Of a stretch of 64,000 nt of DNA, positions 45,750 to 55,525 are shown one piece after another. The first letter of the stretch is position 1. Every line of letters starts with the position of its first letter. The position numbers and the translations under genes were made by a program. Location of the stretch: assembly GCA_030998225.1 (NCBI GenBank), contig JAPYXD010000466.1:1219001-1283000 (forward strand), given 5' to 3'. This DNA is from Diplolepis rosae (taxonomy: Eukaryota > Arthropoda > Insecta > Hymenoptera > Diplolepididae). Under the pieces are notes generated by a model that worked only from the letters and a program-made list of their open reading frames with translations, did no database searches and was not told the DNA's origin.

Positions 45750-46165
45750 AAGAATTTTTTGGGGAAAATTCCCCAAAATGTTAGAAACGCAAATTACACC
45801 GAAATTAGTGAATTTACCCCAAAACATTGGTGGAAATTTCCTCCACATATTTTTGGGGAATATTCCCCAAAAATTAGGAATTTTCCTAAATATTTGGGGA
45901 ATATTTCCTAAAAGTTGGGAATTTTCCAGAATTAGTGTGGAAACTTCCTCCACATATTTTTGGGGAATATCCCCAAAAATTAGGAATTTTCCTAAATATT
46001 TGGGGAATATTTCCTAAAAATTGAAAAATTCCCAAAATATTTGGGGAATATTTCTTAAAAATTCGGAATTTTCAAAAACTATTGTGAAACTTTCCTTAAT
46101 ATATTTTGGGAAATATTTTACATAAACGGGAAATTTCCCAAATATCTTTAAGAAAATATCCTCTA
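45750..46165 (+). repeat. Palindrome-rich array based on GGGGAATATTCCCC
   Basis: Blocks of GTGGAAA(T/C)TTCCTCCACATA, TTTTTGGGGAATATTCCCCA, AAAATTAGGAATTTTCCTAA and ATATTTGGGGAATATTTCC form a unit of about 110 bp. It occurs twice (45829 and 45938) with flanking partial units. Nearly every segment is self-complementary. ORFs through it are by-products of the repeat. Confidence 0.88.
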
Positions 46166-46259
46166 TAATTTAATTGGAAAATAAAAATACGGATTTAATG
46201 AATTTTTTTATAAATTACAAAGTTTATTTTGTTTACTTATACATCTTATTTCAAATCAA

Positions 46260-46311
46260 AGTCGAAAGCATTTTTTTTTCCACAGAAGGATTTTCAAATT
46301 CTTTAAATATA
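46260..46311 (+). repeat. tRNA-derived SINE 3' fragment
   Basis: GTCGAAAGCA, a T-run, CCACAGAAGGATTTTCAAAT and CTTTAAATAT match the SINE body. Confidence 0.8.
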
Positions 46312-46985
46312 CATATTATTATAATTGAAAATAAAAATCGAATTATAAATTGTTGCTGAAGCCTACAACATTTTCTATTAATTTCCCTGCCTTGGCATCT
46401 CTGGCTAATTTTTGGTACTTTCCACTTCTTTTGTGTCCTTGGATGGGATTGATATCTAAGAGCATACTGCAAAACAGAAGAGAAAGATTAATTAATGCAT
46501 TAGATTGAATAATTTAAGAATAAATAAAAATACATTTCGTATACTTGAACCTTGCAAAAATCTGAAAAAATTCTGTATCAATCATCGATAGGTAACTAAT
46601 GAATAGAATAATTCAGAAGAGTGATCGCGCAATTCAAACATGAACAAAATTTTCGCAATTTTTTGCATCGCGAATTATCCATCAAAAAATCTGCAAAAAT
46701 TTACAAATGTGTCTTCTATTGGAAAGAACAACCCTGATTTTTTTCAAAATTTTCCTATGATTAGTTTAGCTAAAAAAAGAAAAAAACGAAAATGGTAAAA
46801 TTCGCCATTACTCATTTAAAATGGCAGATAATGATCTGAAAATTTGGCAAAATAATCTCTTGCCCAACCACTTGCATATGGTTGATGCGAAATTTGATTT
46901 GGCCTTAAGGCCAATTTCACATGGAAACCCGGTTATGCCCTTTGTACGAAAAACGGCGAGTTGATTGTAAAAAATCGATTAATAA

Positions 46986-47075
46986 TATTTAAAGAATTTG
47001 AAAATCTTTCTGTGGAAAAAAAGACGCTTTCGACAGCGCTAGGATTTGAGCCCAGGTATTTCGATCGGTCAAACT
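46986..47075 (-). repeat. tRNA-derived SINE copy, 5' truncated
   Basis: On the minus strand the order is a TGGGCTCAAATCCTAGCGC-like B-box region, GTCGAAAGCGTC, a T-run, CCACAGAAAGATTTTCAAAT and CTTTAAATAT. Confidence 0.85.
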
Positions 47076-47251
47076 CACCTAATTAACTTCAATTTATTAA
47101 TATTACATTAAATAAAATTGGAAGGTCCGCAATATTTTTAAAATATATCATTTATATTTATATCTCAATTTAAAAAAATATTTAAAACTTATCGTTTACG
47201 TTAACTCTGGAACTGGAATTCTGTGTTCGTTCACTCGTTTCAGATACACTT

Positions 47252-47440
47252 ATGGATACAATTTTTGTGACGGTTGAAACTAAAATGATGGAAAGTAAAG
47301 GTAATGCTGGAAGAAAATTTGCTTGGGAAATTCCGGTTGTAAAACTATCGGCACATAATGCTGATGGGTACAATCTGCAGTGCGGGATTCATGGGAGAGT
47401 TGAAGGGGCTCCGAAATATACTGACGCATTCTGCATGTAA
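47252..47440 (+). CDS. Possible short exon or ORF, unrecognised
   Basis: An open frame from ATG at 47252 gives 62 residues (MDTIFVTVETKMMESKGNAG, then KFAWEIPVVKLSAHNADGYN and HGRVEGAPKYTDAFCM). An acceptor-like TCGTTTCAG lies about 15 bp before the ATG. The local base composition is less AT-rich than its surroundings and the residue make-up is protein-like. No family was recognised and no partner exon was seen. It is closely flanked by a SINE (46986-47075) and a dispersed repeat (from 47475), so it may belong to a transposon. Confidence 0.2.
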   Translation: MDTIFVTVETKMMESKGNAGRKFAWEIPVVKLSAHNADGYNLQCGIHGRVEGAPKYTDAFCM

Positions 47441-47474
47441 AGCTTAGGACAGGTTACAAAAACATTTTTGTTTT

Positions 47475-48149
47475 AATAACGAACAACTTTGTATTCTGAC
47501 GTTTTTTTCGTATTTTACATATTATTGTTAAAAAATTGAATTTTGGATTTTCAATAGTTTTTTTTTAATTAAAAAGAAAAATATGCATCTTATGAAAAAA
47601 TGTTACAATTCAAATTTGTAGGTCTTTATGTAGAAAATAATATTGTATCATAACGTTTTTTCGTATCTCGTATAATTTAACTGGAAAATGGGATTTTGAT
47701 ATTGACTTTTTTCGAATTTGAATATGCTGTAACATTTCTAATTTTGATTTAATCAAAAAATGTTATCAGGATAATTTGTAGAGATTTATGAGCACTTTCA
47801 AAAACCAGTATTGATTTTTTGATTTTGATTTTTGATTTTTTCAAAAAGTTATTTTCAAAAACACAAAAGTAGTGCTCAATCCCTCAATTTTGATTAGATG
47901 TGGCTGGTTAAGGCACTTGTCCTTACTTTTTTGGCTCCGATAAATTGTGCCAAAGCTTAATTCAATCTGATAATTCTTTCGAGAGTTATGCCGCACACAA
48001 CCTACTACAGACAGACAGACAGACATTTTTCGTAAAAACCGTTTTTTCTGACTCAGGGGGTCTCAAAACGTAAAGATTTGATGAAAATTTCGAAAGTCAT
48101 TTTTCACATAAAACCAATACCTTCTCATCCATGATGAGAATGTAAAAAT
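47475..48149 (+). repeat. Dispersed repeat with (ACAG)n and terminal hairpin, copy 2
   Basis: Matches 24708-25368 throughout and ends at the same place after TTCTCATCCATGATGAGAA and TGTAAAAAT. Confidence 0.88.
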
Positions 48150-48209
48150 TAATAATAAACAGGACTTATATCGACCCTTAGTATTAAAATTTGAATATTT
48201 TTGGTGTAC

Positions 48210-48297
48210 TTAGTTGGCTTTAGGGTCCAGAAAAATGTAAACTCAAGGTTTCATATTTTCAAACGTTTCGACTCAGGTTGGAGTCCTCATCAGTGAG
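48210..48297 (-). ncRNA. Hammerhead-ribozyme-like motif, family 1, best copy
   Basis: The minus strand reads CACTGATGAGGACTCCAACC followed by TGAGTCGAAACGTTTG. That gives the conserved CUGAUGA, a stem II of GACUC/GAGUC around a short loop, and the GAAA core, as in hammerhead ribozymes known from Penelope-like and related insect retroelements. One extra G sits between CUGAUGA and stem II, and I could not find an unambiguous stem III plus cleavage triplet. Activity is therefore doubtful. The copy ends in TCTGGACCCTAAAGCCAACT, shared with two other copies. Confidence 0.4.
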
Positions 48298-48299
48298 AT

Positions 48300-49145
48300 T
48301 TATTTCTATAAAAAATACAAAGGAGGAAAAGTTATTAATTGCCGTGAGACGGATAAACATTGTGGTAAAAAAGTGATATAAAAGAATTGCAAGTGTGAAA
48401 CTATAGAATTGTACTAAAAAACTAAATTTGCGATAAAGTAAGACAGTACAATAAGTGTGCAAAAAATTTTTTCTGTAAAATTACTGAAGAGAAAATAAAG
48501 AATGGCACGTGTGAAAGATAAAACATTGTGGTAAAACCGATATAAATAAATTGTACATGTGAAACTGTAAAATTTGTCTAAACTAAATGTAAAAGAACTG
48601 TGCACAAAAATTTCTTCCCATAAAAATACAAAAAAACTTGAACAATTTTGAACGTGTGACCGATGGACATTCTGTTGAAAAAATTATGTAAAAGAATTGC
48701 AAATCTGAGACTATAAAAATGGTATAAATATATACATTTTCTAAAGGGTAAAGCTATAAAACCTTGATTTGTAAAATTGCTAAAGATAGAAACTTAAAAG
48801 TAGCACGTGTGACGGGTAACATTGTGGTAAATCGATATAAACAAATTGCACAATCGAAACTAACAAAAAGGTCTAAGTAAAATAAGATTTACAAAAAAAT
48901 AAACTGTACAACAAATTCAGTTCTGTAAAAATATGAAGAAGTGGAAGATTTTTTTTTAAAAATGGCACATTTGACGGATAAACATTATGGTAAACACGAT
49001 ATAAGTGATTTGTACATGTGAAGCCATGAAATTGGTCCAAAAACCAAATTTACACAATAAATTTATACAAAAAACGTACCACAAAATTGTTTTATATGCA
49101 AACACAAAGTGAAGCAGAAAAAATTTTTTAGCATGTGTGAGCAAT
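48300..49145. repeat. Degenerate tandem repeats, 147-166 bp, next to the hammerhead-like motif
   Basis: Five units are recognised by GATAAACATTGTGGTAAAA-like blocks near 48352, 48518, 48665, 48816 and 48978. Most units also carry GGCACGTGTGA and TTGTACATGTGAAACT forms. The array begins within a few bases of the motif at 48210-48297. Confidence 0.8.
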
Positions 49146-49404
49146 GATTTGCTCTTATTATACTGTTTTTATTAATGTTAGTTAACTATTTTAAAATATT
49201 AATTAATATTCACCTTATTTTATATTCTATTTTCTTTCATTATTCATAATGTTTCAAACTAATTACAACTCTCATCAACTTTGTTCCTTGTTCAGAATTT
49301 TTCATTTTTTTCCATTTTTCAACTTAATTTCATCTCAAAAAAATAATATAAATGCAGTGATATGTGGACAATTAAATATAAAAATTCTAAAAAAGTTATT
49401 ATTC

Positions 49405-49590
49405 AATGCCATAAAGGAATAAAAGATATATTAATATTTAAATGTTAATATCAGCTGAATGTTTCAAAATAGTTTTTGTACGAGATTGATATGAATGAAA
49501 AGGGGAAAATTTTATTTAAAATATTCAAATAATATTAATATTCAAAGTCTGATCTCTTTTATTTGTTTATGGCATTGAATAATATATTTT
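49405..49590. repeat. Local AT-rich inverted repeat
   Basis: TTATTATTCAATGCCATAAA near 49400 is mirrored by TTTATGGCATTGAATAATAT near 49568. Confidence 0.7.
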
Positions 49591-49756
49591 TAAAATTTTT
49601 TATATTAAATTCTTCGTATGTTACTGTGAATTTTCAGGCAGTGATGGTACAGATAGCGCCGCGTGTGGCGGTTCGGCAAAATAACTTAGGAATTCAACTT
49701 AGAACACTAACGGGGCGCCATTTTCTTTTCTGATGCATACGGCTGTAGAAATGTTA
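49560..49756. repeat. Right partner of the 8-kb-spaced inverted repeat
   Basis: Inverse of 41409-41610, sharing the CGCCGCGTGTGGCGGTTCGG block and the AACTTAGGAATTCAACTTAG block. Confidence 0.88.
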
Positions 49757-50003
49757 CCAGAATCAGTGCTATCTTGGATAAAGTTAGCAACTTTTTCGTC
49801 GTGATGATACCATACTTCATCTTCGTCCTCTACTTCTTTCTCCACCAATATACTTTCCACTATATCGTGACATGTTTCCGTACATGTTCAATGTTTTATT
49901 GACCCACAATAATAATTTTGTAATAGTTAATTTGGCATGGGGTCAGTTTTGATACGGATTTATTTTTTTAAGTGATAGAACACATAAAAAATACAAAAGG
50001 CAA

Positions 50004-50034
50004 ACGTTTCGGCCACAAATGGGGGCCCTCTTCA
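50004..50034 (-). ncRNA. Hammerhead-like core, family 2, left arm
   Basis: The minus strand reads CACTGAAGAGGGCCCCCATT followed by TGTGGCCGAAACG: CUGANGA, a GGCC/GGCC stem II and the GAAA core. As in family 1, one extra G precedes stem II. Stem III was not resolved. Confidence 0.4.
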
Positions 50035-50543
50035 GTGCCAATTAGCTTAATAGTAACCTTTAAATATTTATTAACTAAGACATGGAACTTAATAATTATT
50101 GTATTTTTTGTTTTTTTGTTTTTTTCCTTTGCTTATTGATATTAGAAAAAGATAGTTCAGTGTCCTTTACTTCTGGTGCTCGTGAATGTGTGTGGTTTGC
50201 TGTGCGTGCTTTACCAAGGATCCACGTTATATTCTCCATCGTGTTGTTTCTTTCTTTGGTGAAATAATTGTGTTTATATATGTGCCCTTGAGAGAGTGCG
50301 TTCCGCGGTCGCATTTTTCACGGTTCCTGTGGGAGAGGATTACTCGTTGGAACAGTTTTTGGAACGGCCTGGTTCCTTCACACCTAGGAACTTGCTTACC
50401 CATAAGTCTGTCCGCATGTTTACTCTATCTTTTTCTAATATCAATAAGCAAAGGAAAAAAAGAAAAAAACAAAAAATACAATAATTATTAAGTTGCATGT
50501 CTTAGTTAATAAATATTTAAAGGTTACTATTAAGCTAATTGGC

Positions 50544-50575
50544 ACTGAAGAGGGCCCCCATTTGTGGCCGAAACG
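50544..50575 (+). ncRNA. Hammerhead-like core, family 2, right arm
   Basis: Identical to the left-arm motif but on the plus strand, so the element presents the motif in both directions. The same reservation about stem III and the extra G applies. Confidence 0.4.
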
Positions 50576-50830
50576 TTTGCCTTTTGTATTTTTTATGTGT
50601 TCTATCACTTAAAAAAATAAATCCGTATCAAAACTGACCCCATGCCAAATTAACTATTACAAAAAAAAATACTTTCCACTGTTCCATTATTGCCTGTTGG
50701 TCAAGAATGCAAGCTTTTGCTACATTTGAAACATTGTTTAACCTTGCGTCAGATCTTTGACTGTAATCAGGTTCCAGTGTTACCTCCAACTAATCCTTAC
50801 CTCTCCTCATGCAGAGCCCTGCATGCAGGG

Positions 50831-51840
50831 GTAAGGTGTGAATACTAAAGGAAGCGACCTGGTTTGCTGAGGACACCGTAGAAGACACCACTTCATGGTG
50901 CCATGCAGCCCTCGGCACAATAGTTAACAGCTTGGCTTGAGGGTTATTTTGAGAAGCAATGTGGAAAGTGCGCCCTTGAAATTACTACCAAACTTTGTTA
51001 ACCTAAGAAATTTTGAAACTTTATTAAACAAAAGTTTATATGAAAATAATTATATGTAAAAAGTGTATTAAATTTCAGCCCAGAAAGTTCCAAGTTTTAT
51101 GTCTGAGGATTGTAAGCGAGCGTGTGTGTGATTCGACGAGAGTGTATCGTTCTATATATGAGTGTAGTGTTAGGTTGATATATGTGATGGTCTATGTTTA
51201 AGTGTATTTGTGATGAAAAATATGATTAGCTGTGACTGACTGGTGTGTATGTATTTATATGCTGTTTATCTATGTATGTATCGGATGACTAATGGTAGGC
51301 TGGAGATAAGTATCATTTTTTAACTCAAAAAGACCATACTACTGCCGATTGAAGTCACACTCTCGATGCTCACAGTTTACTGAAGTATGGTTTGAAGCTT
51401 TTCGGGCGTCAGTGATATACTTATACATTTCACGTGAAGCCACTCACGCATATTCAGGCCTTGTCCTCGATCACGCGTTACCAAACTCTCTTTTATTCTC
51501 TACACTGAAAAAAAATTTCGACGATACAGACATAATTGTGGTTCCATGACCTATATTATATTGGAGATTCACCGAAATATAAATATAATAAAAAATTATC
51601 CGTACGAAATTTCAAGGTCTGAGGTGGGTTTTTTAGTGGGATATTCGTATTTCTATTTTGCGCCTCTCTAGTTGATTCAACATGGGCTCTTATGAGAAAT
51701 CGCGGAGTTTATCGTGTATTATCATTGATATCTTTTCAACTGACGAACAGATCATAACGGGATTCAATTGTGGGTTCTAAAAGTAATAACAAATACGATG
51801 AAGATTGGAAATTGCTATGATTGTGATCTTTGGTTAGGTA
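50831..51840. other. Intergenic sequence without recognised gene
   Basis: A short palindrome CCCTGCATGCAGGG occurs near 50818-50832. The rest shows GT-rich stretches (51110-51300) and ORFs on one strand with no family resemblance. Confidence 0.35.
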
Positions 51841-51841
51841 T

Positions 51842-52362
51842 GTGGCAACGTCGCATTCGTAGGTTATGTGCGCGAAATTTGGAATGTATGCGTTATATCT
51901 GTTCAGCAGCTCGTACCAACTGGTGATTAAAATTTGTTATGAAAATAATGTTTTTAATAAATGAAATATAACATATTAATTATTCGTATGATAAATAAAC
52001 GAATTAAGTACATACAAACAACTTTATTTACATACATATCATAATACGTAGTACGTAAAATCTTTCTCAATGACATAATAAATCTGTCTTATTTTCACAG
52101 TCTTGAATCGATATAACAATTTTTCAATACATATCTATTATCATCACAATCGTTAATTAATTATTATTTAGAATATTCTTTGTATTTGTTCTTTGTATGC
52201 ATCGATGACCATAGCTACCGTGATGTCAGAGGCAATCATTTTTTTCCTCATTTGGACGAATGTGCAGCTTTTTAATTCATTGTATAATTTCATGTCTGAG
52301 AAACATTTCTTAGGTACACCCGTGCGCACACGAAGAAACAAGATGCGACGTTGCCAGATCAA
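51842..52362. mobile_element. Possible MITE with TGGCAACGTCGCAT ends
   Basis: TGTGGCAACGTCGCATTCGT with a following TATGTGCGCG (51842-51872) is mirrored by a block on the other strand ending at about 52362 (CTGGCAACGTCGCATCTTGT, then GTGTGCGCACGG). The length of about 520 bp suits a MITE. A minus-strand ORF inside (52362-52168) is unrecognised. No target duplication was determined. Confidence 0.45.
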
Positions 52363-52875
52363 GTACTACTGTAGTCAACCTGCGTTTTTAACCCTGTTTT
52401 GCCTAGGCGGGTAGGTGAGTAACTCCCTTAAGACTCTCAGTAATCTTTTACTAAATGTCAAGGAGATATTGGATGGACTTACAGACAAATAGACACTAAA
52501 CTAAGAACATTTAATCTTTAATAATATTATATCGAGATTACAATTATTTATTGAATGTGAAAAAAAAAGAAAATTGGAAAGGGTTACAAACAAATAGGCA
52601 TTAACCTAAGAGCGTTTAATTTACTTACAATTAGGTGGTTGTTACTAGAACTCAGGAGGCCTCTGACATCCTGATAACCCTTAATCTACCAGTTCGAATG
52701 AGCGTAGTGAATCCGGGCAAGTTGATCTATTTTGGAAGTGGATTCTTAAACTCCGTCTGCTTCCCGAAAGCTGAAGACCGTTCTGCTCCTTCAACTCCAA
52801 CTGAGAGTGGGGAACCAATCGTCAACATTCTGAAAAAGTAGAAATGTGACCAGGCCTTTTCAGAGTTTTCCAATA

Positions 52876-53228
52876 GTATATTATGTGCCTAGGCGCATAA
52901 TGAGGGTCATTACGCGACGAGCGACAATGCTCGCAGGAGATCGAAGCCAAGGCGTAGTTGAGACGAAGCCGAGGCGAGATCAGTCCTGCGAGCATTTTAA
53001 GCGAGTCTCGTAATTATCCGAATTGTGTGCATTGGCACATATTCTATTTTATGTGACTTCGGTGCGTATAAGAGTTTTTATGCGTACACTCGAATCTAAT
53101 CTAGTATTGTAGTTGTTTGCGGCGCTAGTCATTACACTTAATATTTCGCGACTAGTTCCGGCCATTTTGATTTTCTCGATCTTGTGTGGTAGTAGCGATT
53201 GTGCTCCGTTGCATGCCTATAGTCATTT
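52876..53228 (-). repeat. Non-autonomous dispersed repeat, copy 3 of 3
   Basis: Inverse orientation of 21198-21764: begins TATATTATGTGCCTAGGCGC, with the contracted 11-bp array (GCCAAGGCGTAG...GCCGAGGCG), CGACTAGTTCCGGCCATTTT and GTTGCATGCCTATAGTCATT. Confidence 0.85.
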
Positions 53229-55157
53229 TATGCGGGTCTTGGTCATAAGTCGGACAAGGCCGAACAACGAGGTCCCAATTTGGGTTTAATCCCCTATTAC
53301 GGCACTCAAGCACGTGTACGAGTACAGAGATTTTATTGCACTGAGACCCGACTTAATACGCCCCAAGGACAATCTTGGTGCATTTGTGGTGGTAATCTGT
53401 CTAGCACATAAATATTTGTAATCAAGTGGCTGGCAGGCTCAAACATGCAGAGCTTCTGAAAGGAAAACCCCGCAAACAGAGCTCCAGGAAACTTGAATTA
53501 TAAAACCCCAAATAACGTACGTGACCTTTCGCAAAGTGTTGCCTGGCTCAGAAATTGGATATTTCAATGACGGTTTGGGTTTTTCCAGGATGTCAGATTC
53601 CAATTAGGGTTCTAGTTACTGACAATTTCTATTTTAAAGAGAACTAACTAATTTTTAAAAAACTGAATAAAGAAAATCGTTTATACCAATACAGATTTAA
53701 CTTACTCTATGGCTAACATGTTAAATGATCATTGTATATGATAATTAAAATAATCTAGGATGGACGGATTACGCCAAACGTAATCAAAACGTTTTTTATT
53801 TTACGTTCAAAGCGTAAAATATAGAGGAGAGAAAGGAAGAAAGAGGGGGTGAGTTCCGCAATAATCTCAGATGTCACTCCGCAAGCCTGATAATCATTGT
53901 TGTGCAGCCATTATTTCAGTAAATCAAAAACAGCGTGTGCCATAGTGCTTTCCATACCATTTATTAAAGGTGGTGCTCCTAAAACCTGCTCAACAGAATG
54001 TGGATTCGTAACAATCACGGGCAATCTTTCTATCTGTTTATTTCCTAAAATAAAAAGTTATAAATAAAAAAATTAAAAATCCTTAATCTCCGTTTCTTTC
54101 AACATATTCATTACATTTCTATGGGCAATGTCAAATAGATTTTGAATTTTTAAAAAAAAATCTAATCTATTTTTTTCCTGCTTCGAAGATTGTCTTGTTT
54201 TATTCTCTTTGTTTTTTTCTCTAACGACGCCATGTCTCAAAAAGATTTCGAATTTGTTTACAAATTCTGTGTTTCAAACATATTAGTATGTGTACGTACT
54301 CATCTCCGATATTTTGAAACCTGATCAGCGACGTTGTTCATATTTCCTTTGATAGTTTATCGACCAAGAAAATGATGATATGCAATCCGTACATATACTT
54401 CACGTTGTGATGGAAGTTTATAACGTGGGAATTTTCGTAACTCTGAACCAATCAACCATATTCTGGAATCTTTGAATGAAATGCGTAATTGTAAAACAAT
54501 AGACTCCATAAAAAAATCATTATATTCTGTTGAAAGATCTCAACGTTTTCTTAAGAAATGCTGTACTACGCAATATAAAGTAGATTAATTTGAAAGACTT
54601 CATATTTTTTAAAGTATTAATAACTAATCATGAATAATTGATTTTTTTATGCATGATAAAATATAAGTCTAAATCTTTGAAACAAAGACTCACACTTTTT
54701 GAAAAAACATTGCAACAGTCGTGATTTCTACATTATGGGTGACATGGTATTTTGAATTGTTTGATTAAACAAATTTTCAGCAAAAAATCCATCTACGTCC
54801 ACGCAGTTTATTACTGAAATGTATTTTTGGATTACCTAGATGTAATTTAATGTCATAACCATGCCCCGAATCGTTGAATCCTATTTTTTATAGACGATTA
54901 TTCTTTTTATCATAAACAAAAGAAACGTAAAGTTTTTTTTTCTAAATTAAGTTTTTCAACTCGATATTCATAAACTATATGGATGGAAAAATATACCCTG
55001 AAAATTCCACGTCATTATCATTAAAACCCGAGAAGTAATGCAGTTTTCAACATTTGAAAAAAATTATCTAAAACTTGTTCGATTTTGCTCAAATTTTGAG
55101 GAAAATTCTTTTTTTAAGTAAGATTTGATATTTTGGGGTGCATGGAAATATAAAAGA
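53229..55157. other. Intergenic sequence, no gene recognised
   Basis: Two small palindromic stretches occur close together near 53770-53820 (GATTACGCCAAACGTAATC and TTTTACGTTCAAAGCGTAAA). Otherwise the region is AT-rich and non-coding. Confidence 0.4.
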
Positions 55158-55525
55158 AAATCTGCCCGCTCCGCGGGCACATTCTCATCATGCGCTTCGC
55201 GCGCAGCTCGCAAGTTTGAGCGCGCATAGGGCGCGCGATTTGATCGTCGCGCTTCGCGCTCCATTCTTTCTGGACCGCCTCGCGCTCGGTCTTGTGATCT
55301 TCGCATACATTTAAGTTTATTTTTTATAATTTAATACTGATGCTCAAACCAATTTTATAATATTAAAGATTACGTAAATTACTCATTTTCTCAAATTCAC
55401 TAAATTTCTTTTTCAGTTTAAGTGAAACAGGAAATTCAATTTACTTAAGGCTCTATTGGCCTTAAGGAACACATTCTCATCATGACACTCATGCCTCGCG
55501 CTCGATTTTCTGTATACATATTCTC
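55158..55525 (+). repeat. GC-rich hairpin-cluster repeat, copy 2
   Basis: Same two-block structure as 23976-24330: TCTGCCCGCTCCGCGGGCAC, GCGCTTCGCGCGC, GCGCGCATAGGGCGCGCG, CGTCGCGCTTCGCGCTC, then an AT-rich spacer and GGCTCTATTGGCCTTAAGGA. An extra CATTCTTTCTGGACCGCCTC segment is present relative to copy 1. Confidence 0.88.

Larger units (their letters stand above)
49861..50668 (+). mobile_element. 808-bp retro-inserted element with 236-bp inverted arms and A-tail
   Basis: The 11-bp sequence ATACTTTCCAC flanks both sides (49850-49860 and 50669-50679), and the right end is a run of nine A, the signs of target-primed reverse transcription. Arms 49920-50155 and 50425-50660 are near-perfect inverses. 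The unique centre is about 270 bp. Each arm carries a hammerhead-like core. The short ORFs inside are not recognised. It may be a non-autonomous relative of Penelope-like elements. Confidence 0.75.
49715..50830 (-). pseudogene. hAT-like coding remnant, interrupted by an 808-bp retro-insertion
   Basis: The minus strand at 49860-49715 encodes an acidic, protein-like segment (ESILVEKEVEDEDEVWYHHD, then STDSGNISTAVCIRKENGAP). The same frame is carried across the insertion site once the insertion and one copy of its 11-bp duplication are ignored. Further upstream (50680-50790), in another frame, YSQRSDARLNNVSNVAKACI and LDQQAIMEQ can be read. Assignment to hAT is inferred from strand, order and the C-terminal hAT domain at 41128-41400. 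The segment itself lacks a diagnostic hAT motif. Confidence 0.5.

Noticed and set aside
45696..46017. Three overlapping ORFs with N-F-P-K/I-P-Q-K repeats
   Set aside because: They are translations of the GGGGAATATTCCCC palindrome array.
50082..50491. ORFs inside the 808-bp retro-inserted element
   Set aside because: They run through inverted arms and share no motif with reverse transcriptase or endonuclease.
55064..55306. 80-codon Arg/Glu/Ala-rich minus-strand ORF
   Set aside because: It is a by-product of the GC-rich hairpin cluster.
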